From a virus, in the IMG/VR virus record IMGVR_UViG_3300025122_000009, positions 23,795 through 87,794 of that record: a DNA stretch of 64,000 bases. One strand, written 5' to 3'. The position numbers and the translations under genes are program-made. Shown in pieces: positions 33,907 to 42,683 of the stretch. Under the pieces are notes generated by a model that was not told where the DNA came from, searched no databases, and saw only the letters and a list, made by a program, of their open reading frames with translations. Within the stretch, counting starts at the first letter, position 1. Each line of letters opens with the position of its first letter.

Positions 33907-36324
33907 ATGTATAACGAAGAGGAAGTTGGGAGTGCCACTCTAGAATATTTTAGGGGGGACGAATTAGCAAAAAATGTTTTTATGACCAAATATTGTCTTA
34001 AAGACAAGAAAGGCGCCTTGTTGGAGAAAACGCCTGATGACATGCACCGCCGGCTGGCTAAAGAATTTGCTCGGATAGAAAAAAAGTTCGGAGGCAAAAG
34101 GGCTCTCTCTGAAAAAGAAGTTTATAGTTTTCTTAAAGACTTTAAATATATTGTACCTCAAGGTTCTCCGATGATGGGCATCGGAAATGATCATGTAAAC
34201 GTTTCTTTGTCTAATTGTGTTGTGGTGGACTCTCCTGCCGATACTATTTCATCGATTATGGATGCGGGAAAAGACTTGGCTAACCTTTTTAAGAGGAGAT
34301 GTGGCGTAGGGTTAGACATCTCCGAATTGCGTCCGGAAAACGCTATTGTTAATAATGCGGCTGGCACCACCACAGGAGCATGGAGCTTTGCTGATTTTTA
34401 CTCATATGTGTGTCGGATGGTGGGACAAAATGGGAGACGCGGCGCACTCATGATTTCTATGGATGTGCGGCATCCCGACATAGAACAATTCGTTGAAATG
34501 AAACACGATTTAGCTAAAGTTACCGGTGCAAATGTCTCTGTAAAGATAAATAATTCTTTTGCAAAAGCTGTCGAAAATAAAGAGTCATTTACTTTACAGT
34601 TTCCTGTGGGATCCTCCAACCCCACTCACACAAAAGAAATTCAAGCGGAGGAGCTTTGGAATAAAATTGTAGAATCAGCAACCAAAACAGCAGAGCCCGG
34701 GCTCTTAATGTGGGATAACATAATTAATAATCTCCCAGCTCATTGTTATAAAGAGGATGGGTTTGAAACGCTCACCACCAACCCCTGTGGGGAAATACCC
34801 CTTTCAGCTTATGATTCATGTCGGTTGATCTCTATTAACTTAAAGCATCTGGTAAAAAGTTCTTTCACCTCTCACGCCTATTTTGACTTTGAAGAATTTG
34901 AGAGAGTAGTTTCAGTAGCGATGCGACTTTCTGATGATTTGATTGAGCTTGAGATAGAAAAACTAGAAAATATTATTGCTGTTTGTGACACGGCTGATGA
35001 GAAAGTGTTATGGGAAAAATTGTTGAAAGCGTGTAGGGAGGGCCGACGCACCGGACTCGGGACTCATGGTTTGGCAGATGCAATTGCTCGTCTTCAAACC
35101 TCATATGATTCTGAACCGGCTTACAAAGTGATACACGGTATTTACGAAACTTTGCGTGATGCTGCGTACTCCGAAAGCGTACAATTGGCGCAAGAACGCG
35201 GAGCTTTTCCGATATTTAAATGGGAGAAAGAAGCGACTAACGAATTTATAGGGAGGCTTCCCGAGCAGCTGCGAGAGGCCATTAAAAAATTTGGTCGAAG
35301 AAATATTTCCATCTTAACTAACGCGCCTACCGGGAGTGTTTCCATCATGTCACAAACTAGCTCGGGCCTGGAGCCAGTTTTTCGCAACTCTTATACACGA
35401 CGAAGAAAATTAAGCCACAACGAACAGCATTTGGTACCCGATTTTGTGGACGATCTGGGAGACAAGTGGATAGAATATGAGGTTTTTCACCACAACGTGC
35501 AAGAATGGCTGGAGGCGAATAGGGGAAAAGAAGTGCCTGATTTTTTTACCACCTCCGATCAGATCGATTGGAAGAGGCGCGTGGAGATTCAAGCCGTTAT
35601 CCAACAAAGTATCGACCATTCTATCAGTTCTACCATTAATCTCCCCAAGGGGACCGACCCTTCGGTCGTGGGAGAATTATATTTGTTGGGATGGAGTTTG
35701 GGTCTTAAAGGTATAACGGTTTATGTAGACGGGTCACGCTCGGGAGTGCTGCTTACCAAAAAAGAAGAGGGTAATTTCCCTCAGAACGGGGCCCCCAAGC
35801 GCCCCAATGAACTACCTTGCGCCATTCATCACACTACCATTCAGGGAGAAAAGTGGGTCGTGCTGGTGGGCCTCCTACAGGGTAAGCCTTATGAGGTAAT
35901 GGGGGGTCTATCTAATTTGGTGGAAATCCCAAAAAAGTACAGTGACGGAGCTTTAATTAAAAATAGTTTTAAAACTAAAGACAGTCGCTATGATTTAAAA
36001 TTTGGCGATAACGGAGACGAAGTGGTAATTCGTGATATTGTAAAAGTATTTGATAATGCAAACAATTCTGCTTTTACGCGAATGATTTCTTTGGCCCTTC
36101 GTCATGGAGCAAAGCCGAGCTTTTTGGTTGAACAGCTTTATAAAGATCGGGATAGTGACATGTTCTCGTTTTCTAAATGTATTGCCCGTATCTTAAAGAA
36201 CTATATTCAGGATGGGGAGAGGGCGAACGGGGACAAGACATGTGTAGAGTGTGGTGAAGAAGGAATGATATACCAAGATGGTTGTGTTACATGCCAAAAA
36301 TGTGGTTTTGCAAAATGTGGTTAA
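33907..36324 (+). CDS. nrdJ: Class II (adenosylcobalamin-dependent) ribonucleotide reductase
   Basis: An 805-residue single-chain reductase. Key elements are LSNCVVVDSP (first active-site Cys), RRCGVGLDIS, the NPCGEIPLSAYDSCRL loop with catalytic Cys and Glu, and APTGSVSIMSQTSSGLEP. No ATP-cone or small-subunit gene is seen nearby. The C-terminus has a Cys-rich tail (CVECGEEGMI and CQKCGFAKCG) that takes electrons from glutaredoxin or thioredoxin; a glutaredoxin-like gene lies at 60.0 kb. It would supply deoxynucleotides with host-derived vitamin B12, with or without oxygen. T4 itself has class I and III enzymes. Confidence 0.92.
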   Translation: MYNEEEVGSATLEYFRGDELAKNVFMTKYCLKDKKGALLEKTPDDMHRRLAKEFARIEKKFGGKRALSEKEVYSFLKDFKYIVPQGSPMMGIGNDHVNVSLSNCVVVDSPADTISSIMDAGKDLANLFKRRCGVGLDISELRPENAIVNNAAGTTTGAWSFADFYSYVCRMVGQNGRRGALMISMDVRHPDIEQFVEMKHDLAKVTGANVSVKINNSFAKAVENKESFTLQFPVGSSNPTHTKEIQAEELWNKIVESATKTAEPGLLMWDNIINNLPAHCYKEDGFETLTTNPCGEIPLSAYDSCRLISINLKHLVKSSFTSHAYFDFEEFERVVSVAMRLSDDLIELEIEKLENIIAVCDTADEKVLWEKLLKACREGRRTGLGTHGLADAIARLQTSYDSEPAYKVIHGIYETLRDAAYSESVQLAQERGAFPIFKWEKEATNEFIGRLPEQLREAIKKFGRRNISILTNAPTGSVSIMSQTSSGLEPVFRNSYTRRRKLSHNEQHLVPDFVDDLGDKWIEYEVFHHNVQEWLEANRGKEVPDFFTTSDQIDWKRRVEIQAVIQQSIDHSISSTINLPKGTDPSVVGELYLLGWSLGLKGITVYVDGSRSGVLLTKKEEGNFPQNGAPKRPNELPCAIHHTTIQGEKWVVLVGLLQGKPYEVMGGLSNLVEIPKKYSDGALIKNSFKTKDSRYDLKFGDNGDEVVIRDIVKVFDNANNSAFTRMISLALRHGAKPSFLVEQLYKDRDSDMFSFSKCIARILKNYIQDGERANGDKTCVECGEEGMIYQDGCVTCQKCGFAKCG

Positions 36325-36331
36325 ATTTTAC

Positions 36332-36360
36332 TTGACAACTATGTTTAGGTATGATAGCAT
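36332..36360 (+). promoter_or_regulatory. Sigma-70-like promoter before the metabolic block
   Basis: TTGACA (36332-36337), 17-base spacer, TAGCAT (36355-36360), right after the reductase stop codon. It could drive the genes from 36385 through malate synthase and isocitrate lyase, since no terminator is seen between them. Confidence 0.65.
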
Positions 36361-36384
36361 GTGGGTTGTTAAGGAAAAAGGGTT

Positions 36385-36621
36385 ATGGATTTAACACATT
36401 TAGTCTCGGGGCCAAATCGAAAATCTGTATGTAATGCTAGTGTCACCCACTATTGGGTGACAATAGGAGAAGCACAGGCTAGTGCTGGCAACAATATTAC
36501 AGTTCAACTTGAATGTAAGCATTGTAAAAAGAGAATATATGAATTTTTAACCAGAGAAGAATATTTTTTATGTGAAAATCAACTTAAAAGGAGTCAAAAT
36601 GAAACCAGTTCCCGTAATTGA
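36385..36621 (+). CDS. Small unknown protein with a Cys pair
   Basis: A 78-residue protein with ATG at 36385. A CKHCKKRIYEF stretch in the middle and an earlier Cys could hold a zinc ion, but only one CxxC is present. No family recognised. The last 23 bases overlap the next gene, whose ribosome binding site (AAAAGGAG) is inside this frame. Confidence 0.55.
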   Translation: MDLTHLVSGPNRKSVCNASVTHYWVTIGEAQASAGNNITVQLECKHCKKRIYEFLTREEYFLCENQLKRSQNETSSRN

Positions 36622-36889
36622 GGTTGTCATGGAGCAAAAACAAACGGACATTCAAAAAAAAGAAGAGCACATTACCAACTATATTAAATCGCTAGCTACT
36701 GTCGAAGAAGAGATGGAACCCTTTAAAGAACATAAGCGAGATTTGAAAAAGAGCTATGTAGAAAATGGGTGGCTCTCCAAAGAGGAAATCAGCATGGCGG
36801 TGAAGGCATATCGCCTCATGAAAGACGATGTTGATGTAGAACAATTGATGGATTTTTATGACCGTGTTTCTAAAACTGTGAGCAAATGA
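36599..36889 (+). CDS. Small helical protein, DUF2312/GapR-like pattern
   Basis: A 96-residue protein; ATG 36599 with AAAAGGAG fits better than 36572. Nearly all alpha-helical: an EHITNYIKSLATVEEEMEPF helix, a short linker, then YVENGWLSKEEISMAVKAYR and a last helix ending FYDRVSKTV. The arrangement (paired helices, then a short helix with L-[KR]-x-[AI]-[IV]-[KR]) resembles GapR/DUF2312, an AT-rich DNA-binding family in Alphaproteobacteria, but the match is weak and could be a common helical layout. Confidence 0.5.
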   Translation: MKPVPVIEVVMEQKQTDIQKKEEHITNYIKSLATVEEEMEPFKEHKRDLKKSYVENGWLSKEEISMAVKAYRLMKDDVDVEQLMDFYDRVSKTVSK

Positions 36890-36896
36890 GGTTGAA

Positions 36897-37214
36897 ATGA
36901 ACTTTTATCCCTGTAGCAGATATCTGCTGGTAAAGACTATCCGCGAAGAGAGTGTTGAAGAAGAGCAGCGTGTATTGTTGCCGGAAGGCTACACTCCCTC
37001 GAAGAAGGAATTCGGGGCTTATATGGTTGTATCAGCAGCCCCCGAAGTAGCACTTAGTGTATTTCCTGGCGAGGTGGTTGTGGTAGAAGAAAGCATGGTG
37101 AGAGAAATTAATTTTCAGGGGGAGACCCACCTTATTGTATTAGAAAATTATGTATGTGGAGTTCTTTCGCCGGATGGGAAGGAAGAGTTCTGGGAAGACT
37201 GTGAAACGGTATAG
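36897..37214 (+). CDS. GroES-like co-chaperonin (gp31-type role)
   Basis: A 105-residue beta-rich protein. MNFYPCSRYLLVKTI aligns with the GroES start (MNIRPLHDRVIVK); RVLLPEG corresponds to the mobile-loop hydrophobic triplet that binds GroEL; VFPGEVVVVEESMVREINF matches [20 protein letters not shown]; and HLIVLENYVCGVL matches the last EVLIMSESDILAIV strand. Length fits GroES (97) and T4 gp31 (111). A phage GroEL gene lies at 57.2 kb, so the two may form a phage chaperonin. It abuts malate synthase downstream. Confidence 0.62.
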   Translation: MNFYPCSRYLLVKTIREESVEEEQRVLLPEGYTPSKKEFGAYMVVSAAPEVALSVFPGEVVVVEESMVREINFQGETHLIVLENYVCGVLSPDGKEEFWEDCETV

Positions 37215-37240
37215 CTGATTATAATTAAAAAAGGAGTAGG

Positions 37241-38773
37241 ATGCTAAAAGTAAGAGATCGTGAAAAATATAAAAACATTTTAACCAATGAGGCATTATCT
37301 TTTGTGGAAGATCTGTCTCATCTGTTTGATGCCCGAATACATTCTGTATTAGAGTCTAGGGAATATACTCAGTTTTATTTTGATGCGGGTGAGAAACCTA
37401 ATTTTTTATCTGAAACCCGAGAGATCCGCGAGAGCGATTGGATGGTGGGGGAAATCCCTGCCGAGATTATGGACAGGCGTGTTGAAATCACCGGTCCAGT
37501 TAACCGCAAAATGGTTATTAACGCCCTCAACTCAGGCGCCCGAGTTTTTATGGCCGATTTCGAAGATTCCAATTCCCCTACGTGGGAGAATTGTGTGGAA
37601 GGGCAGAACAATTTGTATGATGCTATTCGCGGGACTATTGACTATAGGGATCCCAAGACTGGCAAACACTACGCCCTTAATGACAACCCTGCGGTTTTGT
37701 TCGTGCGCCCGAGAGGACTTCATCTGGAAGAAAAAAATATATTGTGGAATGACAAGCCTATGCGTGCCAGTTTGTTTGATTTTGGCATGTATGTTTTCCA
37801 TAATGCGCGCCACTTGGTAGAAAACGGTTCACGTCCTTATTTTTATCTACCGAAATTGGAGCACTATGCGGAAGCTAAAATTTGGGCTGATATTTTCCGT
37901 CATACCGAGAATTATTTTGGTATTCCAGAGGGGACGATTAAAGCCACAGTTCTCATAGAAACCCTCCCTGCTGCTTTTCAAATGGATGAAATTTTGTTTG
38001 CTCTTAAAGATCATTCTGCTGGACTGAATTGTGGACGATGGGACTATATTTTTAGCTTTATAAAGACTTGCAAGAACGACCCTCAGAGCGTGATGCCTGA
38101 TAGAGATCAAGTAACAATGACCCAGCATTTTATGAGAAGCTATACCCAACTTCTTATTTCTACCTGCCACCGCCGTGGTGCACATGCGATGGGAGGTATG
38201 GCGGCTCAAATTCCAATTAAAAATGATCCTGAAGCGAATGCGTCTGCCTTGGCGAAGGTCCGAGAGGATAAAATGCGGGAGGTGTGCGATGGACATGACG
38301 GGACGTGGGTGGCTCACCCGGGCCTGATCCCCATCGCTATGGAAGTTTTTGATACTCACATGAAAGAGTCTAATCAAATTCATAAACATTTGGATAATCT
38401 TAATGGACCAATTGAAGCGCAGGATCTTTTGTGTGTCCCCAAAGGAACATGCACAGAGGCGGCTTTAAGAAAAAATATTAAAATTGGATTTGAGTATTTG
38501 AAGGCGTGGGTGAACGGTAACGGATGCGTGCCCCTTAATAATTTGATGGAGGATGCGGCTACTGCTGAAATTTCCCGCGCTCAAATTTGGCAATGGAGGA
38601 GGCATAATGTTCAACTAGATAATGGACATAAAGTAACCTCTTCTTATTTGCGCCAGGTTTTAAAGGAGGAGTTGTCTGACGAAGAGGGTCAAGCTCGCAA
38701 CTTGTTTGAGTCGCTTTGCCTTTCAGAAAAGTTGAGCGATTTTTTAACCCTAGAGGCGTATAAGGAGCTTTAA
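37241..38773 (+). CDS. aceB: Malate synthase A
   Basis: A full-length 510-residue enzyme (bacterial AceB has about 530) that joins glyoxylate and acetyl-CoA to malate in the cytoplasm. Recognisable parts are the [20 protein letters not shown] start of the TIM barrel, [33 protein letters not shown] with the catalytic Arg/Glu environment, [14 protein letters not shown], and the C-terminal [19 protein letters not shown], which carries the catalytic Asp. All expected blocks are present, with no frameshift. ATG with AAAAGGAG box. Isocitrate lyase follows 2 bases after the stop codon, so the pair must be cotranscribed. Confidence 0.95.
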   Translation: MLKVRDREKYKNILTNEALSFVEDLSHLFDARIHSVLESREYTQFYFDAGEKPNFLSETREIRESDWMVGEIPAEIMDRRVEITGPVNRKMVINALNSGARVFMADFEDSNSPTWENCVEGQNNLYDAIRGTIDYRDPKTGKHYALNDNPAVLFVRPRGLHLEEKNILWNDKPMRASLFDFGMYVFHNARHLVENGSRPYFYLPKLEHYAEAKIWADIFRHTENYFGIPEGTIKATVLIETLPAAFQMDEILFALKDHSAGLNCGRWDYIFSFIKTCKNDPQSVMPDRDQVTMTQHFMRSYTQLLISTCHRRGAHAMGGMAAQIPIKNDPEANASALAKVREDKMREVCDGHDGTWVAHPGLIPIAMEVFDTHMKESNQIHKHLDNLNGPIEAQDLLCVPKGTCTEAALRKNIKIGFEYLKAWVNGNGCVPLNNLMEDAATAEISRAQIWQWRRHNVQLDNGHKVTSSYLRQVLKEELSDEEGQARNLFESLCLSEKLSDFLTLEAYKEL

Positions 38774-38775
38774 AA

Positions 38776-39996
38776 ATGATTAAACGACCATATACTGAAG
38801 AAGATGTATCACTTTTGCGGGGCTCTTTAAGAGAGGAGCATACTTTGGCTAAAAGGGCAGCTAAGACTTTGAGGCGCCTGTTGAAAGAGGAAGACTATGT
38901 TCATGCTATGGGGGCATTAACAGGGGGTCAAGCAATGCAGATGGTTAAAGCGGGCACCAAAGCAATTTATTGTTCGGGATGGCAAGTGGCCGCTGACGCC
39001 AACGATTCTCATGAAATGTACCCTGATCAGAGTTTGTACGCGGTACACAGTGTTCCCATGTTAGTCCAGAAGATTAACAATACGCTTCGCCGTGCCGACC
39101 AAGTTGAGTGGAGTGAAAACGACCGCATCCCCACACGGGATTGGTTTGCCCCTATTGTGGCTGATGCCGAAGCTGGCTTCGGAGGATCTTTGAACGCTTT
39201 TGAATTAATGAAGGCTATGATCCGCGCCGGCGCAGCCGGCGTTCATTTTGAAGATCAGCTGTCTTCCGCGAAGAAGTGTGGCCATCTGGGTGGAAAGGTG
39301 CTGGTGCCAGCTTCCGAGTTTATTAAGAAGCTTGTTGCTGCGCGGCTAGCTGCTGACGTGATGGGCACTCCTACGGTTATCATCGCTCGCACGGATGCTG
39401 ATAGTGCTCGTTTGTTGACGTCTGATATCGATGAAGTTGATAAGCCTTTTATTGAGAGCAGAAATCGAACTTCAGAAGGATTTCATAGGATCACGGGCGG
39501 AATTGATATGGCTATTGCGAGGGGTCTTCAATATGCTCCGTATGCTGACTTGTTGTGGTGCGAAACCAGCACTCCAGACTTGGAAGAGGCTAAAAAATTC
39601 GCTGATGCGATCCACAAAAAATTTCCTGGTAAAATGCTAGCATACAATTGCTCTCCATCCTTTAATTGGCGCAAAAATTTAGACGATAAAACTATCGCCA
39701 AATTTCAGCGTGAGTTAGGAAAAATGGGATATAAATTTCAATTCATTACTTTGGCCGGTTTCCACAATCTCAACCATCACATGTTCCAGCTTGCGCTAGA
39801 TTATAACAAGCGCGATATGTTGGCTTATGCTGATTTGCAGGATGCGGAATTTGCCGCGCAGGAAATGGGCTATACGGCTCACAAGCACCAGAGGGAGGTG
39901 GGAACGGGATATTTTGACGCTGTTTCGCAGGTTATTTCATCCGGGGACCCCTCCACTCTAGCGTTGAAGAACTCTACCGAAGAGGATCAGTTTTAG
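38776..39996 (+). CDS. aceA: Isocitrate lyase
   Basis: A 406-residue enzyme that splits isocitrate into glyoxylate and succinate. The signature [11 protein letters not shown] carries the catalytic Cys (Cys168). Other conserved blocks are [64 protein letters not shown] and the C-terminal [10 protein letters not shown] with a final STEEDQF, almost as in E. coli AceA. The N-terminus is about 25-30 residues shorter than E. coli's, but starts at the conserved RPY-x-x-E-D-V. All catalytic residues I can check are intact. With aceB next to it, the phage carries the complete glyoxylate bypass. Confidence 0.96.
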   Translation: MIKRPYTEEDVSLLRGSLREEHTLAKRAAKTLRRLLKEEDYVHAMGALTGGQAMQMVKAGTKAIYCSGWQVAADANDSHEMYPDQSLYAVHSVPMLVQKINNTLRRADQVEWSENDRIPTRDWFAPIVADAEAGFGGSLNAFELMKAMIRAGAAGVHFEDQLSSAKKCGHLGGKVLVPASEFIKKLVAARLAADVMGTPTVIIARTDADSARLLTSDIDEVDKPFIESRNRTSEGFHRITGGIDMAIARGLQYAPYADLLWCETSTPDLEEAKKFADAIHKKFPGKMLAYNCSPSFNWRKNLDDKTIAKFQRELGKMGYKFQFITLAGFHNLNHHMFQLALDYNKRDMLAYADLQDAEFAAQEMGYTAHKHQREVGTGYFDAVSQVISSGDPSTLALKNSTEEDQF

Positions 39997-40012
39997 GAGT
40001 CTTTGATGATCT

Positions 40013-40267
40013 TTGAAGCCTTTGACGCGGATTGCCGCCCTCTTGTTTGTATTGGGGAAAATATTTTGTTTTTTTACTATATTTTCTGTCTTTATAAACA
40101 GGGGGGCGGCAGAGGTTTGCCTCTTTATTTATATTGCATGTATAATTGGAGCCATTGTTTTATCTCTTGTAGATATGAGCCGAATTAAAAGAGAAGAACA
40201 AACTCCTCCGGTTGAAGAAGTAAAGAGATGGGCCCGTGAGCATGGCCTAAAATTGGGTGATGAGTGA
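40013..40267 (+). CDS. Small two-helix membrane protein, unknown
   Basis: An 84-residue protein with two hydrophobic helices (about 7-28 and 35-53) and a charged C-terminal tail with KRWAREHGLKLGDE. It starts at TTG 40013, preceded by TAGGAGT; another short frame from 40003 overlaps but encodes an implausible Cys/Tyr mix. It ends 4 bases into thyX, suggesting translational coupling. No family recognised. Confidence 0.55.
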   Translation: MKPLTRIAALLFVLGKIFCFFTIFSVFINRGAAEVCLFIYIACIIGAIVLSLVDMSRIKREEQTPPVEEVKRWAREHGLKLGDE

Positions 40268-40974
40268 AAAAGAAAATAGATTTATATGGAGATGATATCG
40301 GGTTTGTACAACTGGTTGATAGTCTTGGCGATGATCTTTCCGTGGTCAATAGCGCTCGTGTTTCTTTTGGCAAGCATAAGGCGCAACTGGAAGAACAAGA
40401 TAAAAAATTAATTAGTTATCTTATTGCACATCGCCACACCAGCACATTAGAACATTGTGTTATGACGCTTCGATTCAAGGTACCATTATTTATTTCCAAG
40501 CAGCACATGCGTCACCGAACGTGGAGCTACAATGAAATTAGTAGAAGGTACACCAATTTTAATATAGAATTTTATGAACCTCAAGCTTTCCGGGCTCAAC
40601 ACGAATCAAACCGACAAGCGAGCACGAGCGCACTAGTGGACCCCAAAGTGATTTATCATTCTGTTCCTAATGGGGCATCGAGCACGGCGAGCCAGTTGGT
40701 GAAAAATCACAATGGGGCTAGTTTGCGCCTATATGAGGCGCTCTTGGATGCTGGGGTGTGCCGGGAACAAGCGCGAGGGGTTTTACCCCAAAATATTTAT
40801 ACTGAATATTATGGAACAGCTAATTTAAATAATATTCTTAAATTTATTGCGTTGCGCACCCATCCCGGTGCACAGTGGGAAATCCAGCAAGTAGCCAACG
40901 CTGTTTTGGATATTGCTAAAGATTTGTTTCCGGTTACAGTTAAGGCTTTTATAAAGGAGAAAAATGTGGTATAA
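40264..40974 (+). CDS. thyX: Flavin-dependent thymidylate synthase ThyX
   Basis: A 236-residue enzyme making dTMP from dUMP with FAD, NADPH and methylene-tetrahydrofolate. The ThyX motif is intact: RHRTWSYNEISRRY (R-H-R-x-x-S-x-N-E-x-S-x-R-Y). An earlier HTSTLEHCVMTLRFKVP block with the FAD-binding His and a late ALRTHPGAQWEIQQ block complete the fold. The start is GTG 40264, overlapping the upstream stop codon. It works together with the reductase and the dUTPase in this window. Confidence 0.95.
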   Translation: MKKKIDLYGDDIGFVQLVDSLGDDLSVVNSARVSFGKHKAQLEEQDKKLISYLIAHRHTSTLEHCVMTLRFKVPLFISKQHMRHRTWSYNEISRRYTNFNIEFYEPQAFRAQHESNRQASTSALVDPKVIYHSVPNGASSTASQLVKNHNGASLRLYEALLDAGVCREQARGVLPQNIYTEYYGTANLNNILKFIALRTHPGAQWEIQQVANAVLDIAKDLFPVTVKAFIKEKNVV

Positions 40975-41143
40975 TATTCGAGCACGGTCCATTTCGCTGG
41001 ACCGAATGATAGAATTTTGGCTGTTTGCGGAAGACAGAGAAAAATTAGATGAAATTTTAAATAAAAAGGAATATGATAATATTGAATGGATTAAAGAAGC
41101 CACCCCCCCGTGGGAGCGAAAAACAAAAAGGAGTATACGATGA
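40964..41143 (+). CDS. Short 59-residue ORF coupled to thyX and metK
   Basis: This small frame starts at ATG 40964, ten bases before the thyX stop codon ends, behind an AAAGGAG box. It ends at TGA 41141-41143, which overlaps the metK ATG as ATGA. The product is MWYNIRARSI-initiated, charged and helical (LDRMIEFWLFAEDREKLDEI), rich in Trp and Arg/Lys/Glu. The tidy overlaps at both ends and the ribosome binding site support a real gene. No function recognised. Confidence 0.6.
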   Translation: MWYNIRARSISLDRMIEFWLFAEDREKLDEILNKKEYDNIEWIKEATPPWERKTKRSIR

Positions 41144-42108
41144 TTAGAACAGCGGAGTGTATAACACCCAAACATCCCGATAAAATTTGCGACAGGATTT
41201 CAGATGCTATTTTAGATGAATGCCTACGACAGGACCCTTCTTCTCGCGTAGCGGTGGAAACTTGTGGAGGGCATGGAAAAATATATATTACAGGGGAGAT
41301 TACCACTAGCGCAACAGTTGACATTCCAGTCATCGCTAAAGAAGTTTACGGGAAGCCTATCGAGGTTGAAACTAATATTGTCCAGCAGAGTAATTTCATC
41401 GCTCAAGGTGTTGACACAGGAGGGGCTGGGGACCAAGGCATTATGGTGGGGTATGCGTGCAATGAAAATGACGCTTTAATTCCGCAAGAGTTGTTTTTGG
41501 CGCGTCAGCTTTGTCGATTACTATATGATAAATACCCTCATGACGGCAAGACACAGGTGACTTTGGAAGATGATCGGATTGTTGCCGTGGTGGCCAGCTT
41601 CCAAAATGCACCAGCGGAAGATCTTCATGCGATGGTAAAGGAGTGGCTCGGCCTTCCGTGGCTGGATGGGCGACGAGAGCCTGAAATTCATTGCAATCCA
41701 GCGGGGGATTGGGAGATGGGCGGCTTTGATGCCGATGCTGGTGTGACAGGTCGCAAGCTCGTGGTGGATAATTATGGCCCTCGCATCCCGATTGGAGGGG
41801 GCGCGTTTAGTGGTAAAGACGCATCCAAAGTGGACCGGAGCGCTGCATATATGGCACGCCGTATAGCAGTAGATATTTTGGGGGATCATCAAGCCGATGA
41901 AGTGTATGTCTATTTGGCGTATGCGATTGGACATGATCAGCCAGTTCAAGCCACAGCAATAGTTGATGGTGTTGAGGTCCAATTGGGCTTGCTAGGCAAA
42001 TATGACTTAACTCCCCGTGGCATTAAATCATATTTAAAATTAACAGAACCAGTCTTTGAACAGAGTGCCACATGGGGGCATTTTGGCAACGGCTTTGAAT
42101 GGAGGTAA
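41140..42108 (+). CDS. metK: Compact S-adenosylmethionine synthetase
   Basis: A 322-residue enzyme (bacterial MetK about 384) that makes SAM from methionine and ATP. Start chosen at ATG 41140 (AAAGGAGTAT box) instead of 41110. Motifs present: HPDKICDRISDAILD (ATP-binding His and Asp), GGEITT-like ITGEITTSATVDI, GAGDQGIMVGYA, GLTGRK-like GVTGRKLVVDNYG and GGGAFSGKDASKVDRSAAYM. The part equivalent to the active-site mobile loop is shorter and the final helix after YGHFG (here WGHFGNGFEWR) is missing. It may feed the methyltransferase at 48.4 kb or offset SAM loss. Confidence 0.92.
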   Translation: MIRTAECITPKHPDKICDRISDAILDECLRQDPSSRVAVETCGGHGKIYITGEITTSATVDIPVIAKEVYGKPIEVETNIVQQSNFIAQGVDTGGAGDQGIMVGYACNENDALIPQELFLARQLCRLLYDKYPHDGKTQVTLEDDRIVAVVASFQNAPAEDLHAMVKEWLGLPWLDGRREPEIHCNPAGDWEMGGFDADAGVTGRKLVVDNYGPRIPIGGGAFSGKDASKVDRSAAYMARRIAVDILGDHQADEVYVYLAYAIGHDQPVQATAIVDGVEVQLGLLGKYDLTPRGIKSYLKLTEPVFEQSATWGHFGNGFEWR

Positions 42109-42110
42109 AG

Positions 42111-42683
42111 ATGATTAAAGTATTATTAACAGTTCTAGCACTACTCATGACGACTGCAGCATTCGCACAAGAAGCGCCGCAGCCGCCCAATAACATATAC
42201 GGCTTTATGGGCGCTTTTAAGGGCGCAGTACCGGGCTTTGCCAAGAAGCCTCGTTACTTTAATGCTAAACGAGCGGAAGAAAATTTACGCTTCCTTTACG
42301 ACAAAAAGGGGGTAAGGCTCGTGTTTAGTTTGGATCATTGTAACGATGTGAACAAAGTCATTAGAAAAATGAATGTTAATTTGGACCCTCCTATCGAACA
42401 TATCTGCAGAAAGATATATCGAAGCGGCAAGCATTATGGCAAAAATATCACCTTGTTTGAAGAAATCGCGTCTGCTATTGGAAGTGAGCCTTTTTATATT
42501 CATTGTCGATACGGAGCCCACCGCGCAGTAACTGCCCTAACCGGTGGGTGGATAGCACGACTACGATTAAGTTTTGAGGAAGCCTTTGAGAGGACAGGTG
42601 GCAAAAAACGAGCCTTCAGGAGCAAGGGTCAAAAAGAGCTTTTGAACCAGGCCAAGAAGTACGCTGCTGATAGAATCGAATGA
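42111..42683 (+). CDS. Secreted dual-specificity/tyrosine phosphatase-like protein
   Basis: A 190-residue protein with a signal peptide (MIKVLLTVLALLMTTAAFAQ, cleavage likely after AFA) starting at ATG 42111 behind GGAGG. The P-loop of Cys-based phosphatases is present as HCRYGAHR (131-138): Cys132, Arg138 in C-x5-R. The preceding strand PFYIHC and the earlier VRLVFSLDHC strand fit the fold; the general-acid Asp is not certain. Target unknown; a periplasmic substrate is implied by the signal peptide. The next gene, also secreted, overlaps by 4 bases (ATGA). Confidence 0.78.
   Translation: MIKVLLTVLALLMTTAAFAQEAPQPPNNIYGFMGAFKGAVPGFAKKPRYFNAKRAEENLRFLYDKKGVRLVFSLDHCNDVNKVIRKMNVNLDPPIEHICRKIYRSGKHYGKNITLFEEIASAIGSEPFYIHCRYGAHRAVTALTGGWIARLRLSFEEAFERTGGKKRAFRSKGQKELLNQAKKYAADRIE

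Noticed and set aside
33907-36324. Intein or intron in the ribonucleotide reductase
   Set aside because: Phage reductase genes often carry them, but the conserved blocks follow one another at normal spacing and no C-terminal HN-C/S/T junction is seen.
40003-40188. 61-residue frame starting at 40003/40006
   Set aside because: It overlaps a better membrane-protein frame (40013-40267) that is coupled to thyX; its product is a Cys/Tyr/Phe-rich string without a recognisable layout.
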